The notes beneath the pieces were generated by a model. The model saw nothing but the letters and a program-made list of their open reading frames with translations, did not search any database and was not told the DNA's origin. A stretch of DNA of 64,000 bases, taken from a virus. Position numbers and translations under genes: made by a program. The stretch is from positions 62,001 through 126,000 of IMG/VR virus record IMGVR_UViG_3300042402_002841, one strand, 5' to 3'. Below, one piece after another: positions 11,201-18,259 of this stretch (position 1 is its first letter; each line of letters opens with the position of its first letter).

Positions 11201-11551
11201 AAAAAAAGCCACATTGGCAAATGCTTCTCGTCCTTTTTCGGAACCTAAATTAAATTGAACTTTCGCATAAAGTCCACCAATTCCAGCCGTAAGCATTTTT
11301 GAAGGAAGTCTTCTGTCTCCAGGAGCAACTTCGTAGATTTCTAGCACCTTACCAATAGGGTCATTCCAGTTGTGCCCCCAAACAACACGAGGCTTTCTTC
11401 TTGTAAGGCTCTTTGTGAAGGCTCCAGAAACAAGAACATCTCCAACAGAATCTTTATTTCCAATACCAGCCACAAAGCATTCAACCATACCCTGTGCTTC
11501 GTCAATGTTGAACTGGCCTGGAATAGCCTTGAATTCAATGTTCTGGTTCAT
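5282..11551 (-). CDS. Prohead protease fused to a giant repeat-punctuated polyprotein
   Basis: The 2089-residue product starts after an AGGAGCATA ribosome site. Residues 1-165 match the HK97-type prohead protease (U35): WGHNW supplies the likely catalytic His60, EWSIGY the Ser124, and VELYEVSPV the usual following strand. Family members are normally 150-250 residues, so this one is about ten times longer. Beyond it come a DGDGDGVVQEGTPF calcium-loop-like segment (about 467-480), many charged helical blocks, and three tandem helix-turn-helix-like units (about 1080-1220). A GLAS motif in an (R)xGLAS(x)S context recurs about ten times between blocks. The protease presumably matures the capsid and may also process its own fused tail. 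Neighbours are the portal and the acidic head protein. The protease assignment is strong; functions of the downstream blocks are unknown. Confidence 0.9.
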   Translation of the reverse strand: MNQNIEFKAIPGQFNIDEAQGMVECFVAGIGNKDSVGDVLVSGAFTKSLTRRKPRVVWGHNWNDPIGKVLEIYEVAPGDRRLPSKMLTAGIGGLYAKVQFNLGSEKGREAFANVAFFGQEQEWSIGYKTLDSIFDPNLQANILKEVELYEVSPVLHGANQLTGTISVKSDDSTMIDDSKGGMLMLQSNRGIPHRHQRPTPNILEANKPRVGDERKNQLEIELAVRAGAPVKVRLAEENTVIFDRMTPDGAPTTYRVAYHYTGREFMFGKPEKVSVQTVYMPSSEESGSRVVVPSQMPSMPMQVKPQGNAYMGDDMGENGIIMPKSYENDEKWSFDEDFADLANIISDSLDVKVGRALSGKNMSRLKAILENLQEVIASAEKDVEVKSDYIIPVPIENAFQTKQLLDPIFDYHRVESHVTEDGIVVTSGVTSEFIEAISVAEKALGRTLSGGLGKLGRAARGAARFDPNAWDGDGDGVVQEGTPFKRPAIPGVNDRSTGGRVDAEAATRAFNQGRQTPTPKEPKRQGLASYRGLTPREQDHEEWFEDRTNEELARAFFHYSGGEPGSRVGTTMLDAVRSDEKLLDDIVESAEGLRKFYQDDLEFDLENSKEVLDILNLKDKTKMKEKLTELANGTEKDSDILAGLLEQYGVAVNEKYEGVVSKAGLEKVFDDEVYDFFSERTWENPDSWNPESIFAKKRRSGLASTSVEKKPEVLRGEIVSGPGSKPVSDKFIDRSGIPDKHADILKNIISNLDDDEEMLSETKKNFLDAIKNGDFDDYLNLQSSERNFDRYISEDVGRALTDAVRGMLAERMMPKNASRKQEDKINELIEETVDEWSDSVFKTARRLSANKPPTDKEIQDAKKESSQKKENLIQALQSGEPDMSEADFWFEVENIIELDPSIDLEDFSKELQRATKKGFEENPNDPQINSLWEDYFKNGLNEGVMDELEDARLNSEFLQERVRAKRTLTGGLASTSRRGDGTMLGRDGQIQRDERGNVDPTEARERRAQFDQNVFKKLRELGLSDDEIEQLTGVPDGGVIREGGKPAQYVPDDIRRGGLASQSRASTRGERNLQRPVRTVSEDGTQIPDNDIFRDFLSGMSAKEIAEKYNLSGARVAKSSANREFRRLSQNSESGANSDMDLLMYRASGLSVRDTAELFGMSPREVRRTERRLTAKLRKENDEDDLLYLRSGLTLEQTGELLKMEPSKLRQREIGITRKKRQERQDREGRSGLASSSNFDDDTDYDEAFGPRNPGARRGMADDPVGDAASENIDRGRNARAVREGLASENRQMDMTLEEYGELQNVLEKYLDDSQVGGVGSDEDMEILKNIIDKIDDSSVANDAIPMTDDEIDNYVDTLTRMNNFGAVDNEGDKKAIDELIDSLKKTKKSKDGYYSTEALERSGTRLSGQAGARRIKKTRAFSSQSGTINPHKKLDIELTEDEIGSLRDEVELLSRTAENKNILKAVSEKLEKSNNGKFSIDDNEYEDLIKAIEQSKSRSGMVSSDLLGVLEQAAESNDGEYSSLNIRGGGLASTNKGRKPNNGAPADITEAMQKDYIFWARSGRANNLQLVQDALRDFEANDGQLAASKWKRLRTMYQNFGPGSASGSGRRGRVGLESSGGFGDNDKERRTARPGGIGARGLGDVGLSANERGNFGTGRGSTRGAENTKFDGLSLDDAKPDNWDELTNDEKFEWLMYEGNPEKVKDKNEKMSQAAYQGAIKKVMEDMEREERRSMTPEQRRARRNEEREEQAREISPREIERQGDARKKRQQEKEKTQGSQKTYKPKASAKEGKEQREEELQSYQEKIQDIKNKLNELDFDGEIDIVSEDIWETVNDLLGDRDMTKKSINDAIEALEDYIETNSPGENKYEKLSVSSANRLLGQLSKTQAKYAEDPWIIDDLPRSGGLASRSRSRDADRPRPGTREMPQSNARRDNEMRKISEVARQVIEEMRSKQEADKGKRSRVGLASTSRPKAMITDEATFFKDIETSLQKEIRAAQKAKNKKAEDGLSKLQEVIRRNEASKTGSRRTNVGSIYLTDDEADLVLEGLMFALDNQIEIGGDKRIDWYSKLLEKVSEAAMSTFINKN

Positions 11552-11648
11552 TATGCTCCTAATGTTCTTAGACGATAATAAAGCATCAAGGACTGATGTT
11601 TATGCAAGTATTAAATACAGATATTGAGTTTCTGTAAATTCAATGCAA

Positions 11649-11666
11649 TTAGTTTAAAGAAACTAA
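11649..11666 (-). other. AT-rich hairpin at the portal stop codon
   Basis: TTAGTTT and AAACTAA arms separated by four bases overlap the last codon of the portal gene. No T-run follows on the minus strand, so it may be an RNA-stability or partial-termination element between the portal and protease genes. The rest of the 110-base gap holds the protease ribosome site and no other recognisable signal. Confidence 0.3.
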
Positions 11667-13708
11667 ATTATATGAGACCCCATCGCCCATGCTCTCCTGG
11701 TCTCATCTTCTGCTATTTGTGATTTCTTTTTAGCAAGGAGGTTTGTAAATGTACCAACAAGCGATGTTCTCAAAGTCGTTGCTTTGTCTTCCTCGCCAAC
11801 GACGCCAAGTGTTGCAAAAATTGCGTTATTAATTTCTTGAGCAGTTTCTTCGTTTATTGACTTAATTCTTAACATTTGAGAGTTAATATGAGCAATAATG
11901 TCCTCTTTTTCAAGAGAGGTCTTAATAAGAGACTTTTCAGAATATGTACTTTGAGCATCATTGATAATTGCATTCAAGACTGGCCTGATGTCTTCATCCA
12001 TTTGTTTGGCCCAAATATCTGAACTAAATATAGATTCAACATCAAGTGCTCCAATAGCCAACTGCTTTCTTGCTTTTACGCCAGATGCTTTTTCAAGAAC
12101 AACACGCTGTTGTCTTTCAAAGATTCTTTCAAGACTTCTGTCAAGAATCTCAGTCCATCTATTAAATGTTGTTTCAACTCGCAATTCCCAATCCTTATTG
12201 GATTTTGTAGAAACAACCGAGTAGTTGGCGGAGGCCTGTGCTGGCGCTGTAGGCATGGCTGCTTGTTCTGGGGGCCCAACATTCGGCAACCCAGCACCTT
12301 GAGCCATTTCTTGCCCTTGCTGAGCCAAGGCCATTGCGCCTTCCATTGTGGTTGGGTCTGGGGGCATTGCTCCAGCATCTGCTCCTGGAGGCATTCCTGG
12401 GTCTCCTGGAGGCATTCCTGGCATCCCTGGTGCTCCGCCCATCACTCCAGCCTGAGGTGGTTCTTCCATCTTCTTCTTCGTGTTGGCAATAGGGGTTAGG
12501 TTTGGGTTCATCAAGAGAGAATCAGCAAGGTCGCTATCCACTTCTTTTCTTCCAGAGCCAATTCTGTATTCGTTTGTACTAATTAGACCTTGACTGAGTT
12601 CTTCTTTTAGATATCTTTGTCTTTCCTGTTCGTAAAGAATTAAAACAGGAACTTGCGAAGTATTAAAATCAATATAGTGGTCTTCATCAAGTTCATCTAA
12701 AGCACGAGCAATTGGTTCAAGATGAGGGAGCATTGTTTCGTTCCAAAAAACTCTAATCTCTTCTCCAGCGTTGGAAAATGTGCGACCAGCGGCATTTCCA
12801 ATAACTGATTCAGGTACACCGAAAGATGCAAGAATTTCTTCTTTTGTTATTTGTCGCATCTGAATGTAGGCAGCGTCTCTTGGGTTCGCTGATGTATCAA
12901 CAAAGTCTGCGCCATCATCGGAAGAAATAACCGTAGTTGCGCCAGCGCGAGCAATATTTCCTCTAAATCTGCTTTTCAACTCTTCTTTGTCGTCGTCATC
13001 AATTTCCCCACGAAGCACAAGAAGACCACCAGGTCTGCCGTCATTAAGAAGGTAATTACGATTATATACTTTTGCTAAATTCTCAATTTCAATAGCAATA
13101 CCAGCAGACTCAAGTGGAGTCATTGAAAGATAAGGGTCCAATGGATGAGGTCTGCGAATCCAAACCACATCTTTAGCCTTCATGTTTATAACACTGCCGT
13201 TGGGCATTCTCACTTCATATCCAGCAACAAAGTTTTTAGGGTCTGGAATCGGAGAGGTTGATTGTGGCGGTAATAGGTTGAGACCAATAACACCACCATC
13301 TCGCCCATAAATTTTTTCAATAAACACGCCTCTTGTGCTCATTAACAGTTGGGAAGACAACCTGTATCGGAATATAAAAGAATTTTCTCCGATGTTTGAC
13401 TTTGTGTTTAGTAATTTAAGTATTTCTGAATTTTTGGCTTTAGAGCCAGTAACAATCTCGCCGTCTGGTGAATTGTTTTTTCTTAAAACAATAGGCAAGC
13501 GTGCTTGATTTCCAGCGATTGCGTCAATACATCTAGCCACCCATGTGACCTTCTGCATGCCTTCTTTGTAGACACGCTCAATATCCCATGAATCATTATA
13601 TGCCTTACCAGCGAACCCAGGATTGTGGGCGATAGGCGCACCAGGACCAACGCTCTTGGAGGATTGATTACCGTTTAATGATTTATTTTGAAAATTATTC
13701 CAAGCCAT
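11663..13708 (-). CDS. Phage portal protein
   Basis: The 681-residue product is a portal of the HK97/SPP1 type: the dodecameric ring at the capsid vertex through which DNA enters and to which the tail joins. Recognisable stretches include SWDIERVYKEGM near the N-terminus, DVVWIRRPHPLDPY and GRPGGLLVLRGE in the middle, and ITKEEILASFGVP with FWNETMLPHLEPI in the stem/crown part. A Met/Pro/Gly-rich insert (about residues 415-490) precedes a C-terminal helical region longer than in typical portals. It follows the small membrane gene by two bases and precedes the prohead protease, the classical portal-protease order, although here on the strand opposite to the terminase. Confidence 0.93.
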   Translation of the reverse strand: MAWNNFQNKSLNGNQSSKSVGPGAPIAHNPGFAGKAYNDSWDIERVYKEGMQKVTWVARCIDAIAGNQARLPIVLRKNNSPDGEIVTGSKAKNSEILKLLNTKSNIGENSFIFRYRLSSQLLMSTRGVFIEKIYGRDGGVIGLNLLPPQSTSPIPDPKNFVAGYEVRMPNGSVINMKAKDVVWIRRPHPLDPYLSMTPLESAGIAIEIENLAKVYNRNYLLNDGRPGGLLVLRGEIDDDDKEELKSRFRGNIARAGATTVISSDDGADFVDTSANPRDAAYIQMRQITKEEILASFGVPESVIGNAAGRTFSNAGEEIRVFWNETMLPHLEPIARALDELDEDHYIDFNTSQVPVLILYEQERQRYLKEELSQGLISTNEYRIGSGRKEVDSDLADSLLMNPNLTPIANTKKKMEEPPQAGVMGGAPGMPGMPPGDPGMPPGADAGAMPPDPTTMEGAMALAQQGQEMAQGAGLPNVGPPEQAAMPTAPAQASANYSVVSTKSNKDWELRVETTFNRWTEILDRSLERIFERQQRVVLEKASGVKARKQLAIGALDVESIFSSDIWAKQMDEDIRPVLNAIINDAQSTYSEKSLIKTSLEKEDIIAHINSQMLRIKSINEETAQEINNAIFATLGVVGEEDKATTLRTSLVGTFTNLLAKKKSQIAEDETRRAWAMGSHII

Positions 13709-13710
13709 CT

Positions 13711-13935
13711 CTACTCAAGACCTAGTAAGAAACCGAAAATTCCACATGTAATACCCGCCGCAATAAAACCAAAAGCAGGGGAGATTAGACTCACCCCAAC
13801 GCTTGTGAATACAATAAATCCTACCATCAATAGGTTGGTAAAGAATGAGCGTGTTGCTAATTGTTTCAATGCTCTGAAAAAAATAGAGATACTCTTTACA
13901 ACAGAAGCCTTTGCTTTAATGATGAAATTATTCAT
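13711..13935 (-). CDS. Small membrane protein upstream of portal
   Basis: About 74 residues, reading MNNFIIKAK and then two hydrophobic segments (LLMVGFIVFTSVGVSLI and FGFIAAGITCGIFGFLL) that look like a helical hairpin in the membrane. The stop lies two bases from the portal start, so the two are translated together. A longer frame reaching 14040 would run into the terminase coding region and is not used. No family is recognised. An inner-membrane anchor for head assembly is only a guess. Confidence 0.55.
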   Translation of the reverse strand: MNNFIIKAKASVVKSISIFFRALKQLATRSFFTNLLMVGFIVFTSVGVSLISPAFGFIAAGITCGIFGFLLGLE

Positions 13936-13959
13936 ACGCACACACCGTAGCGCATAAAG

Positions 13960-13974
13960 TGCACTCAATGTGCA
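13960..13974. promoter_or_regulatory. Inverted repeat between divergent head and terminase operons
   Basis: TGCAC-TCAAT-GTGCA is a perfect five-base inverted repeat in the 61-base gap separating the leftward head operon from the rightward terminase operon. This gap must hold both start regions, so a binding site for a regulator acting on both is plausible. No convincing -35/-10 pair was seen beside it. Confidence 0.3.
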
Positions 13975-13996
13975 ATTACCTACGAGAGAGAAAAAC

Positions 13997-15304
13997 ATGA
14001 CTACAGACTGGATAAAGGTTCTTGAATATCTTGAACCCAAAAAACCTCCGTTTTGTCCAGAAGAGCCCTCAATGCCTCAAAAAGTGTTTTTGAGAACAAA
14101 TGCAATTGAGGCTTTATTCGGAGGAGCAGCAGGAGGTGGAAAGTCTTCTGCTTTGCTTATGGCTGCACTTCAGTATGTTGATATTCCTGGATATTCAGCA
14201 ATTCTTTTTCGTCGTACATTTGCTGACCTTTCTCTTCCAGGTGCTCTTATGGACAGATTTAAGGCGTGGGTTGATGAATATGAAGATGTTCACTGGAATG
14301 CAAACAGTTATGTGGCCACCTTCCCCTCTGGGGCAAGAATCTCATTCGGGTATCTAAATAACACTAATGACTATCTCCGATACAAGGGCTCTGAATTTCA
14401 GTTCATCGGCATGGATGAGGTTACTGAAATCCGTGAATCCGACTACAGATATCTCTTTTCCCGTCTTCGTCGTCCTGCTTCTGGTCCCTTATCTCAGGTT
14501 CCCCTCAGGATGAGGGCTGCTTCAAACCCTGCCCCCAACTGGGTTAGGCAGAGATTTATTGTAGAAGGCCTAGAAAAAAACAGAATATTTGTGCCATCAA
14601 AATTGACGGACAACCCTGGCATTGACGCTGATTCTTACCGTCAAGCGCTTCAGGCTCTTGACCCGATTGAACGAAGAAGGCTGGAAGAAGGAGATTGGTG
14701 GTCAACGACCTTAGGAACACTTTTTGAGAGAGAGTCTGTGGTCATTATTGACTCAGACGAAGTTCCTGTTGTTTCTTCAGCAGCCCGTGTGGTCAGATTT
14801 TGGGACCTTGCGGCGACGGAGCCTTCTGCGGTAACTCCAAACCCAGACTGGACCGTTGGTACATTAATGCTTTTTGATGGTGGTGTTTCTTATATTCTTG
14901 ACATCAAAAAGGCACGAGTTCGTGGAGAAAAGGTTGAGCAATTAATCGCACAGACCGCCTATGAAGATGGTCGTGGGGTAGCCATCAGGATGGAAATGGA
15001 GCCAGGCTCCTCTGGAAAGGCTTTGGTTGACCAGTACGCCAGGTATGTAGTTCCTGGTTATGACTTTCAAGGCATAAGGTCAACTGGAGATAAGGTCACC
15101 AGGGCTAGACCGTTTGCGGCAGCCGTAGCCAACGGTAATGTCAGGATTGTGCGAGGAACATGGCTTAGTGACTGGCTTGATGAACTTTCTTCATTCCCTG
15201 AAGCATGTGACCATGACGACCAAGTGGACTCCGCAGTCGGTGCCTTTACATATTTAACTGGCCTGGGGTTGCCACAACGAAAAATTGTCAGTATCATCGT
15301 CTAG
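13997..15304 (+). CDS. Terminase large subunit
   Basis: The 435-residue product is the DNA-packaging motor ATPase and nuclease. GGAAGGGKS is the Walker A loop (about residues 44-52) and FQFIGMDEVTEI carries the Walker B acidic pair. The C-terminal half has the RNase H-like nuclease pattern, with an acidic residue in RFWDLAAT, another in IRMEMEPGSSG, and DHDDQVDS near the end. The ATG at 13997 follows GAGAGAG, whereas an in-frame ATG at 13970 lacks a ribosome site. The length is normal for the family. No small subunit was identified nearby. Confidence 0.95.
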   Translation: MTTDWIKVLEYLEPKKPPFCPEEPSMPQKVFLRTNAIEALFGGAAGGGKSSALLMAALQYVDIPGYSAILFRRTFADLSLPGALMDRFKAWVDEYEDVHWNANSYVATFPSGARISFGYLNNTNDYLRYKGSEFQFIGMDEVTEIRESDYRYLFSRLRRPASGPLSQVPLRMRAASNPAPNWVRQRFIVEGLEKNRIFVPSKLTDNPGIDADSYRQALQALDPIERRRLEEGDWWSTTLGTLFERESVVIIDSDEVPVVSSAARVVRFWDLAATEPSAVTPNPDWTVGTLMLFDGGVSYILDIKKARVRGEKVEQLIAQTAYEDGRGVAIRMEMEPGSSGKALVDQYARYVVPGYDFQGIRSTGDKVTRARPFAAAVANGNVRIVRGTWLSDWLDELSSFPEACDHDDQVDSAVGAFTYLTGLGLPQRKIVSIIV

Positions 15305-15331
15305 GTACTTACTACTTTACAGGAGACAACC

Positions 15332-15829
15332 TTGTTAACACCTAAGGAAATTAGGGCACAACTAATTGGTCTTGATGACTTTTTAAACAACGAAAAAACA
15401 CTCAATTCTGAACTGGAAGAGGCTTTGGGGCATCTTGTTGAACTTAACAAGTTAAAAAAAGAAATTTCAGAACTTTACGATTCGTATTCTTCTAAAATGA
15501 TTGACAGAATGGAATCTGTTAACGAAAAAGAAGTAAAACTTCAATCTGGAGCCGAACTCAAGTGTAAATCAGGTGCGCCCAGAAAAGCGTGGGATAGCGA
15601 GAATCTCATGAAAACAGTCTATTCCAGACTTCGTCAATCTTCAGTTGACATGGATACAGGTGAGGTCGGGTTGTCGGATGAAGAAATTGTCATTAAACTA
15701 CTTGACTACTTACAGCCGTCATATTGGCGAGTTGGAGCACTAAATGACCTCGGCATCAACGCAGACCAATACTGCGAAGTTGGCGAACCAAAAACAAACA
15801 TTGCTATTTATACAAAGGATGAAAAATAA
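15332..15829 (+). CDS. Unknown protein opening the recombination cluster
   Basis: This 165-residue protein starts at TTG, supported by AGGAG six bases upstream. The N-terminal 60 residues are heptad-like and probably coiled coil (LNSELEEALGHLVELNKLKK). A compact C-terminal part ends in TNIAIYTKDEK. The stop overlaps the start of the Rad52-like gene, so it belongs to the same transcript and probably acts with recombination or replication. No family recognised. Confidence 0.75.
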   Translation: MLTPKEIRAQLIGLDDFLNNEKTLNSELEEALGHLVELNKLKKEISELYDSYSSKMIDRMESVNEKEVKLQSGAELKCKSGAPRKAWDSENLMKTVYSRLRQSSVDMDTGEVGLSDEEIVIKLLDYLQPSYWRVGALNDLGINADQYCEVGEPKTNIAIYTKDEK

Positions 15830-16569
15830 TGGCTACTAAGAAAATTGACCCCACTGAACAAGAAGTTGCTTACTCTCCAAGTGGAGTTAGTTGGGAAGAA
15901 GTGTATAAAAAAGAAACAAAGGAAAATCAAGAGCGCGTTTCAAAAATGCACCATGACCTTTCTGAACAATTCCCCAAAGAAGTTGAGCGTCAACTTAAAA
16001 AGGGTGGAACCAGCCTCACATACATCCCAGTTAGCGAAGTAATTAATCGCCTTAATAAGGTTCTTGGTTTTGACGCATGGTCATATGAAATTATCAAGTG
16101 CGAGCGAGATGCGCTTGACCCTGACTTCATCGTTGCTCATGTTCGCATGACTGTTTATCCTAGTTCTGATAAATTCGTCAGTGTTGTAAAAGACGGTTTC
16201 GGTGGTCAAAAGATTAAGCGAACCAAGAATGGCGACATCGTTGACCTTGGTGATGAATTTAAGGGTGCTGTTTCTGATGCCCTAAAAAAGGCGGCTCAGT
16301 CTCTTGGTGTTGGTCTTTATCTTGCTCGCACGGAAGAAGCGATAGGAATTGAACAAGAAGAATCAATTGACCCAGTTATTGAGTCAATGTGGGAACAGTT
16401 TGTGGACCTTTCTCGCAGTCTTGATTCTGAAAAGAAGGCTCAACTTGGAGAGTTTTGGAAGTCATACGCTGGAGAGCGACCAAAGCCAACAAAGGCAACC
16501 GCAACAAAGGTAGACCTAGAAGCGCTTATTAATCAGTGTGCAATTCTTCACTTGACAGAAGGTGAGTGA
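15829..16569 (+). CDS. Rad52-like single-strand annealing protein
   Basis: The 246-residue product has the Rad52/Rad22 superfamily core: YIPVSEVINRLNKVLG, then VVKDGFGGQ, then EFKGAVSDALKKAAQSLG followed by VGLYLA. These proteins form rings that anneal complementary strands in phage recombination. A basic, Lys/Thr-rich linker and a short C-terminal tail follow, as in other phage members. It is followed directly by a RecB/Cas4-like nuclease, giving the familiar annealase-exonuclease pairing, and then by an HNH protein and a RuvC-like resolvase. The annealase call rests on motif pattern and context. Confidence 0.82.
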   Translation: MATKKIDPTEQEVAYSPSGVSWEEVYKKETKENQERVSKMHHDLSEQFPKEVERQLKKGGTSLTYIPVSEVINRLNKVLGFDAWSYEIIKCERDALDPDFIVAHVRMTVYPSSDKFVSVVKDGFGGQKIKRTKNGDIVDLGDEFKGAVSDALKKAAQSLGVGLYLARTEEAIGIEQEESIDPVIESMWEQFVDLSRSLDSEKKAQLGEFWKSYAGERPKPTKATATKVDLEALINQCAILHLTEGE

Positions 16570-17328
16570 GTGTTAATTCCACCGCCACACCTGTCCCCAT
16601 CTTCAATAGGCACATTTAATCAATGCCCGTTGAAATTTAAATATTCTAAAATTGATGGAAAACAAGAAAACCCTACAGAAGCAACTTTGATGGGTAATTT
16701 TGTCCACGATGTTATTGAAGAGTTCTATAAACACGACCCAGAGGCTAGAAGTATTCTTCTTGCTAAAAATCTTGCATCTCAATTGTGGGAAGAAAAATGG
16801 CAAATCCAGGCAGAACCATGGGTTAGAGGTCAAGACAATCTCAAGATGTTCCGATGGAAATCATGGTGGTGTATTGAAAATCTATGGAAGATAGAGAACC
16901 CTAAGGTTATTTCTCCAACTGGTTTAGAGCATGAACTAAATGGAGAAATAGGTGGCGTTAGAATCAAAGGTTTTATAGATAGATTCAGCGAAGCCAAGGG
17001 CGAAGGTTTTGTCATATCTGATTATAAAACTGGTAAAACTCCTAAAAAAACATGGATAGACGACAAGTTTTTTCAACTTCTTGTTTACTCTCATTTGCTT
17101 GAGTCAACGGGGGTTGGTAAGGCGGTTAAAGTTGAACTTCTTTATCTTAAAGATGGGGTCAAGTTCCACAAGAGCGTTACAGATGAAGAACTTCAATCTG
17201 TAGAAAAAACAATAGTAGAAACCAAAGCAGAGATTGACAAACGCTGTGAAACAGAAGAGTTTGAAGCAGTTAAATCAATTCTCTGTAACTGGTGTTCATT
17301 TAAAAAGGAATGTCCTGCATGGCGGTAA
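16570..17328 (+). CDS. PD-(D/E)XK nuclease, RecB/Cas4-like, with Fe-S cysteines
   Basis: The 252-residue product starts at GTG immediately after the annealase stop. HLSPSSIGTFNQCPLKF is the family N-terminal motif carrying the first cysteine. GFVISDYKTGK holds the catalytic D and K of the PD-(D/E)XK fold. The C-terminal CNWCSFKKECPAW supplies three more cysteines, the four-cysteine 4Fe-4S pattern of Cas4 and AddB-type exonucleases. It probably resects DNA ends for the upstream annealing protein. It overlaps the next gene by ten bases. Confidence 0.88.
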   Translation: MLIPPPHLSPSSIGTFNQCPLKFKYSKIDGKQENPTEATLMGNFVHDVIEEFYKHDPEARSILLAKNLASQLWEEKWQIQAEPWVRGQDNLKMFRWKSWWCIENLWKIENPKVISPTGLEHELNGEIGGVRIKGFIDRFSEAKGEGFVISDYKTGKTPKKTWIDDKFFQLLVYSHLLESTGVGKAVKVELLYLKDGVKFHKSVTDEELQSVEKTIVETKAEIDKRCETEEFEAVKSILCNWCSFKKECPAWR

Positions 17329-17834
17329 TGATGAATGATGATGTTTTTGCACGAATGGTTTCTGAAGAGGTGAAAAATAAACTTTCTACTTCTCAGAAAA
17401 AAATACTTCTTGAACCCGAAAACTGGGGTAGATGGAAAGATGCTCTTTTGTTTTTAGTTGAAAGCCTTGACAGGCAGATAGAAAACATCAAAGAGGACGC
17501 AGATGCTGATGCTGAGAAGTACTCAACAATGGGTTTGAGCGGTAAAAAACTGGCAGTAGAAGCAGCCCGTGAATATCAGCATAGAATTAAAAAAATTGAC
17601 AGATTTAAATTTCATGTAAATCGTCGGATTGACGAAGTAATGATGATGATTGAGACTGGAAATGTTGAATCATCAGACGGATGGGATAGAGTTGCTTTTT
17701 TGGAAAATGCAATTGTTAAGCATCGTGAATTATTGCGTGAATTTGATTTAGAAGATACTGCTGTTGATAGGGCTCTGTGGTCTGCGCTTGCGGGGAACTG
17801 GGATTTTGATTCAATTAATGAAGGGAATCTATAA
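17319..17834 (+). CDS. Helical protein of unknown function in recombination operon
   Basis: The start at 17319 is preceded by AAGGA at a good distance. The 171-residue product is almost entirely helical and charged, with an alanine- and acid-rich centre (DADADAEKYS) and a basic stretch (HRIKKIDRFKFHVNRR). No catalytic motif is visible. Its position between the nuclease and a small protein plus HNH gene suggests a DNA-processing partner, but its function is not known. Confidence 0.72.
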   Translation: MAVMMNDDVFARMVSEEVKNKLSTSQKKILLEPENWGRWKDALLFLVESLDRQIENIKEDADADAEKYSTMGLSGKKLAVEAAREYQHRIKKIDRFKFHVNRRIDEVMMMIETGNVESSDGWDRVAFLENAIVKHRELLREFDLEDTAVDRALWSALAGNWDFDSINEGNL

Positions 17835-18013
17835 TGAATGTAGATATTGACAAAGTAATTTCTATGCTCTCCGACCAAATTGGAGTGCTTACTAAAGACA
17901 ACATTATTTTGCGTGTTCTTGTGCAACAGTTGGAAGATGAACTACAATCTGCTCGTGCGCCACAGGTCAAAGAAAAAGGAAGCAGAGTACAAACTCCGCC
18001 GTCCATTAGTTGA
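17834..18013 (+). CDS. Small coiled-coil protein (59 residues)
   Basis: Its ATG overlaps the previous stop (TAATG). The frame reads MNVDIDKVISMLSDQIG and continues as an amphipathic helix ending in a basic tail with SRVQTPPSIS. It overlaps the HNH gene in another frame by 77 bases. Coupled translation and heptad-like spacing support a real gene, but it has no recognisable family. Confidence 0.55.
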   Translation: MNVDIDKVISMLSDQIGVLTKDNIILRVLVQQLEDELQSARAPQVKEKGSRVQTPPSIS

Positions 18014-18254
18014 AAAACTTTTAAACGAAAGACCCTTGTGTGAGGCTTGTCCTGTTTTTGCCGAATATGACGGCAAGGCAACATACTCTCGTAATCGTTC
18101 AGTAGATATTCATGAAGTAGTTAGACGCTCTCAGGGCGGTTCAATTCTTGATGAAGAAAACCTTATGGCGGTATGTCGCCCGTGTCATAACAGGATAGGA
18201 AACTACCCACAACTTGCATTTGATTTAGGCTTGGCAAAACACTCATGGGGGTAG
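17937..18254 (+). CDS. HNH endonuclease-like protein
   Basis: A compact HNH domain is visible: a zinc pair in CEAC, the SVDIHEVVRRSQGG segment with the first conserved histidine, and CRPCHNRIG with the second zinc pair and the HxxxN-type end. The ATG at 17937 gives 105 residues; a GTG further inside is a possible alternative start. Such free HNH nucleases are common near terminase genes, where some assist packaging cleavage. Here the gene lies in the recombination cluster. The fold assignment is good, the role is inferred. Confidence 0.78.
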   Translation: MNYNLLVRHRSKKKEAEYKLRRPLVEKLLNERPLCEACPVFAEYDGKATYSRNRSVDIHEVVRRSQGGSILDEENLMAVCRPCHNRIGNYPQLAFDLGLAKHSWG

Positions 18255-18259
18255 TTTTT

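Noticed and set aside
12110-12499. Plus-strand frame opposite the portal Met/Pro/Gly-rich insert
   Set aside because: The Trp/His/Cys-rich product is typical of the complement of Gly/Pro/Met codons, and the portal frame is continuous.
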